Source of the DNA: Oscillospiraceae bacterium
GTDB lineage: Bacteria; Bacillota_A; Clostridia; Oscillospirales; Ruminococcaceae
Assembly (NCBI GenBank): GCA_017400025.1
Contig: JAFQAF010000371.1
Coordinates: forward strand, 1 to 6,027
Length of the DNA: 6,027 bases
Direction: 5' to 3'
Under the pieces are notes generated by a model. It saw only the letters and a program-made list of their open reading frames with translations, was not told the origin of the DNA and ran no database searches. Positions within the stretch are counted from its first letter, which is position 1; the number at the start of each line of letters is the position of its first letter. Position numbers and translations under genes: made by a program. Of the stretch, positions 5,908 through 6,027 are shown in pieces.

Positions 5908-6027
5908 ATGGAACTGGAAAAAGTATTGCTTTCAAGAAAATCACACCGCTCTTACCTTGACAAAGCTGTGGAAGCTGAAAAGCTGGAAAAAGTAATCACA
6001 GCCGCTTCCCTTGCGCCTCTTGGCCTG
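5908..6027 (+). CDS. Nitroreductase-family protein (5' end only, cut by the window edge)
   Basis: Only the first 40 codons are present. The motif SRKSHRSYLDKAV (residues 9-21), followed by EKLEKVITAASLAPLGL, matches the N-terminus of FMN-dependent nitroreductase-family oxidoreductases. In those, the R-(R/K)-S-x-R segment (here R10-K11-S12-H13-R14) contacts the flavin phosphate and the next helix ends in an AxxAPS-like turn; here it reads LAPLGL, so the usual Ser is replaced by Leu. The ATG at 5908 has AAAAGGAG 7 nt upstream. An in-frame ATG at 5890 would overlap that site and is less likely. It has its own promoter after a terminator, so it is an independent unit from the prfB pair. Substrate cannot be predicted from this fragment. 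Confidence 0.85.
   Translation, partial: MELEKVLLSRKSHRSYLDKAVEAEKLEKVITAASLAPLGL

Noticed and set aside
1..6027. CRISPR arrays, tRNA or rRNA genes, insertion sequences, attachment sites, phage genes
   Set aside because: Reading both strands I found no spaced direct repeats, cloverleaf-type sequences, transposase motifs or terminal inverted repeats; all larger stretches are covered by recognised genes, and no gene-free stretch exceeds about 175 bp.

Overview
The window looks like ordinary chromosomal sequence from a moderately AT-rich, Gram-positive-type bacterium. The likely group is Bacillota, class Clostridia, perhaps a gut Oscillospirales/Ruminococcus-like lineage. This rests on strong AGGAG-type ribosome binding sites, sigma-A promoters with 17-bp spacers, very AT-rich intergenic DNA, the rpsF-ssb gene pair, and a RING/zinc-ribbon/DUF2628 membrane protein of a kind I associate with Clostridia. 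The genus cannot be fixed from the sequence alone.

Left half, minus strand (reading from right to left). A promoter at 2741-2769 drives a zinc-binding membrane protein of unknown function (1800-2699). galU (917-1783), which makes UDP-glucose, follows 16 nt later. A 151-bp gap then carries a near-consensus promoter and a leader with two hairpins. These precede rpsF (ribosomal protein S6, 487-765) and ssb (single-stranded DNA-binding protein, 1-468). ssb runs off the left edge just before its expected acidic tip; rpsR would normally come next.

Right half, plus strand. A divergent promoter at 2792-2820 drives prfB (peptide chain release factor 2, 2872-3996). It reads as one open frame without the usual programmed frameshift. 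It is followed 18 nt later by a 593-residue polytopic membrane protein (4015-5796) that looks like a GT-C-fold glycosyltransferase of no recognised family. A strong intrinsic terminator closes this unit. A new extended -10 promoter then starts a nitroreductase-family gene (5908 onward) that is cut by the right edge.

The divergent region 2700-2871 has back-to-back promoters with a 27-bp dyad-symmetric element between them, a plausible shared operator. Functionally the window combines housekeeping translation and replication genes (rpsF, ssb, prfB) with envelope sugar metabolism (galU, the putative GT-C enzyme) and one uncharacterised zinc/membrane protein. I saw no mobile elements, CRISPR arrays, tRNA or rRNA genes. 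No clearly new system is visible. The best leads are the unassigned GT-C-like protein, the RING/zinc-ribbon protein coupled to galU, the frameshift-free prfB, and the structured rpsF leader.
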